Assembly (NCBI GenBank): GCA_029863735.1
Contig: JAOTUT010000099.1
Span: 1 to 6,343 of the forward strand
From: Ignavibacteria bacterium
Lineage (GTDB): Bacteria; Bacteroidota; Ignavibacteria; Ignavibacteriales; Ignavibacteriaceae
DNA length: 6,343 nt
Direction: 5' to 3'
Part shown: piece after piece, positions 5,643 to 6,343 of the stretch
Layout of the letters: each line of letters starts with the position of its first letter
Position numbering within the stretch: the first letter of the stretch is position 1
Program-made: the position numbers and the translations under genes
Notes under the pieces: model-generated
What the model was told of the DNA's origin: nothing
Database searches by the model: none
What the model saw: the letters and a program-made list of their open reading frames with translations, nothing else

Positions 5643-6343
5643 ATGGCGTTAATTGAATTAAACCAGGTATCAAAAATTTATGATGAAACAATTGTACCAA
5701 TAAACGCGGTAGATAATGTAGACTTAAAAATTGAAAAAGGAGAATTTACTGCAATCGTTGGTCCATCCGGCTCAGGTAAAACTACGATGCTAAACTTAAT
5801 TGGCGGACTGGATCAGCCAACCGATGGAAAAATTACTGTGGATGGAACTGATATATCAACCTTGAAACCTGATGCGCTGATTAATTTTAGATTACATCAT
5901 ATTGGTTTTGTTTTTCAGGCTTATAATCTAATTCCTGTTTTTACAGCAAAAGAAAATGTTGAGTTTATTATGCTTCTGCAAAATATTTCAAAAGCTGAAA
6001 GAGAAAAAAGAGCAATTGAATTTCTTCAAGCTGTTGGATTGCAAGATAGAATTAATAGTAAACCAACCGAGCTTTCGGGGGGGCAGCAGCAAAGAGTAGC
6101 AGTTGCACGAGCATTAGCATCAACACCATCTTTTGTTCTTGCAGATGAACCAACTGCAAATCTTGATTCCGTTAGCGCAGAATCACTTTTAGATTTAATG
6201 GAAGATTTAAATCGTAAACACAATATGACATTTGTTTTTTCTACTCATGATCAAAGAGTAATTAAAAGAGCTCACAGAGTTGTAACTCTTCGGGATGGCC
6301 GTATTGAATCTGATGAAATTCAAAATGAACTTGTTGCTCAACA
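5643..6343 (+). CDS. ABC transporter ATP-binding protein, LolD/MacB type (3' end beyond window)
   Basis: The reading frame is open from the ATG to the window edge, giving 233 codons plus 2 bases without a stop. Family members are usually about 220-250 residues, so little is missing. All nucleotide-binding motifs are intact: Walker A GPSGSGKTT (40-48), Q-loop Q92 in FVFQAYNLIP, signature LSGGQQQRVAVARAL (144-158), Walker B FVLADEP (164-170) with catalytic E169, D-loop NLDS (173-176) and H-loop H202 in STHDQ. The FQAYNLIP and ADEPTANLDS wording is characteristic of the LolD/MacB/FtsE-like branch that works with FtsX-fold permeases. It follows the second permease by 10 bases with its own Shine-Dalgarno sequence and should be the shared ATPase of the permease heterodimer, acting on the cytoplasmic face of the inner membrane. 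A run of seven G (6077-6083) encodes the GG of the signature motif; the frame is intact. Confidence 0.93.
   Translation, partial: MALIELNQVSKIYDETIVPINAVDNVDLKIEKGEFTAIVGPSGSGKTTMLNLIGGLDQPTDGKITVDGTDISTLKPDALINFRLHHIGFVFQAYNLIPVFTAKENVEFIMLLQNISKAEREKRAIEFLQAVGLQDRINSKPTELSGGQQQRVAVARALASTPSFVLADEPTANLDSVSAESLLDLMEDLNRKHNMTFVFSTHDQRVIKRAHRVVTLRDGRIESDEIQNELVAQ

Noticed and set aside
6026..6223. 65-codon open frame on the - strand inside the ABC ATPase gene
   Set aside because: It is antisense to the conserved signature and Walker B motifs of the ATPase; the Ser/Ala/Cys-rich translation is a codon-complement artefact.
1..6343. Mobile element, CRISPR, toxin-antitoxin or phage-defence system
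   Set aside because: No terminal inverted repeats, transposase or integrase motifs, regular direct repeats, small toxin-antitoxin pairs or defence domains were seen; every gene belongs to a metabolic, stress, regulatory or envelope transport family.

Overview
This is an AT-rich stretch of bacterial chromosome with short intergenic gaps, several starts with weak or absent Shine-Dalgarno sequences, and a cell envelope gene cluster typical of Gram-negative bacteria. The style resembles the Bacteroidota/Ignavibacteriota (FCB) group. That placement rests on general appearance only, since no rRNA or other phylogenetic marker is present. I see no tRNA, rRNA, CRISPR array, insertion sequence or integrase.

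The left third (1-1740) holds three apparently independent housekeeping or accessory genes: an OsmC-family peroxidase-like protein (+), a small VOC/glyoxalase-fold protein (-) and a class I SAM-dependent methyltransferase (+). The first two converge on a hairpin at 481-509 that has T-rich flanks on both strands and looks like a shared bidirectional terminator. The VOC gene and the methyltransferase diverge from a 100-base gap.

The right two thirds (about 1760 to the end) is a compact operon. It contains a TetR-family regulator, a secreted LolA-fold 'outer membrane lipoprotein-sorting' type protein (PF17131-like), two FtsX/LolC-LolE-type ABC permeases that are tandem paralogues, and a LolD/MacB-type ATPase that is still open at the right edge. 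The first three genes overlap by ATGA, the two permeases are 1 base apart and the ATPase follows after 10 bases, so the five genes are probably co-transcribed. In front of tetR there is a sigma70-like promoter (TTGACA, 17 bases, TATGTT), a 14-base inverted repeat between the -10 element and the start codon (a probable TetR autoregulatory operator), and an FNR-like box further upstream.

Inferred function: a regulated export system in which an inner membrane ABC complex (one ATPase plus a permease heterodimer) pulls a hydrophobic cargo, either a lipoprotein or another lipid, out of the membrane and hands it to a periplasmic LolA-fold carrier. The gene families are all known. The interesting part is the linkage of a dedicated carrier, a LolCDE-like transporter and a TetR switch, whose cargo cannot be read from the sequence.
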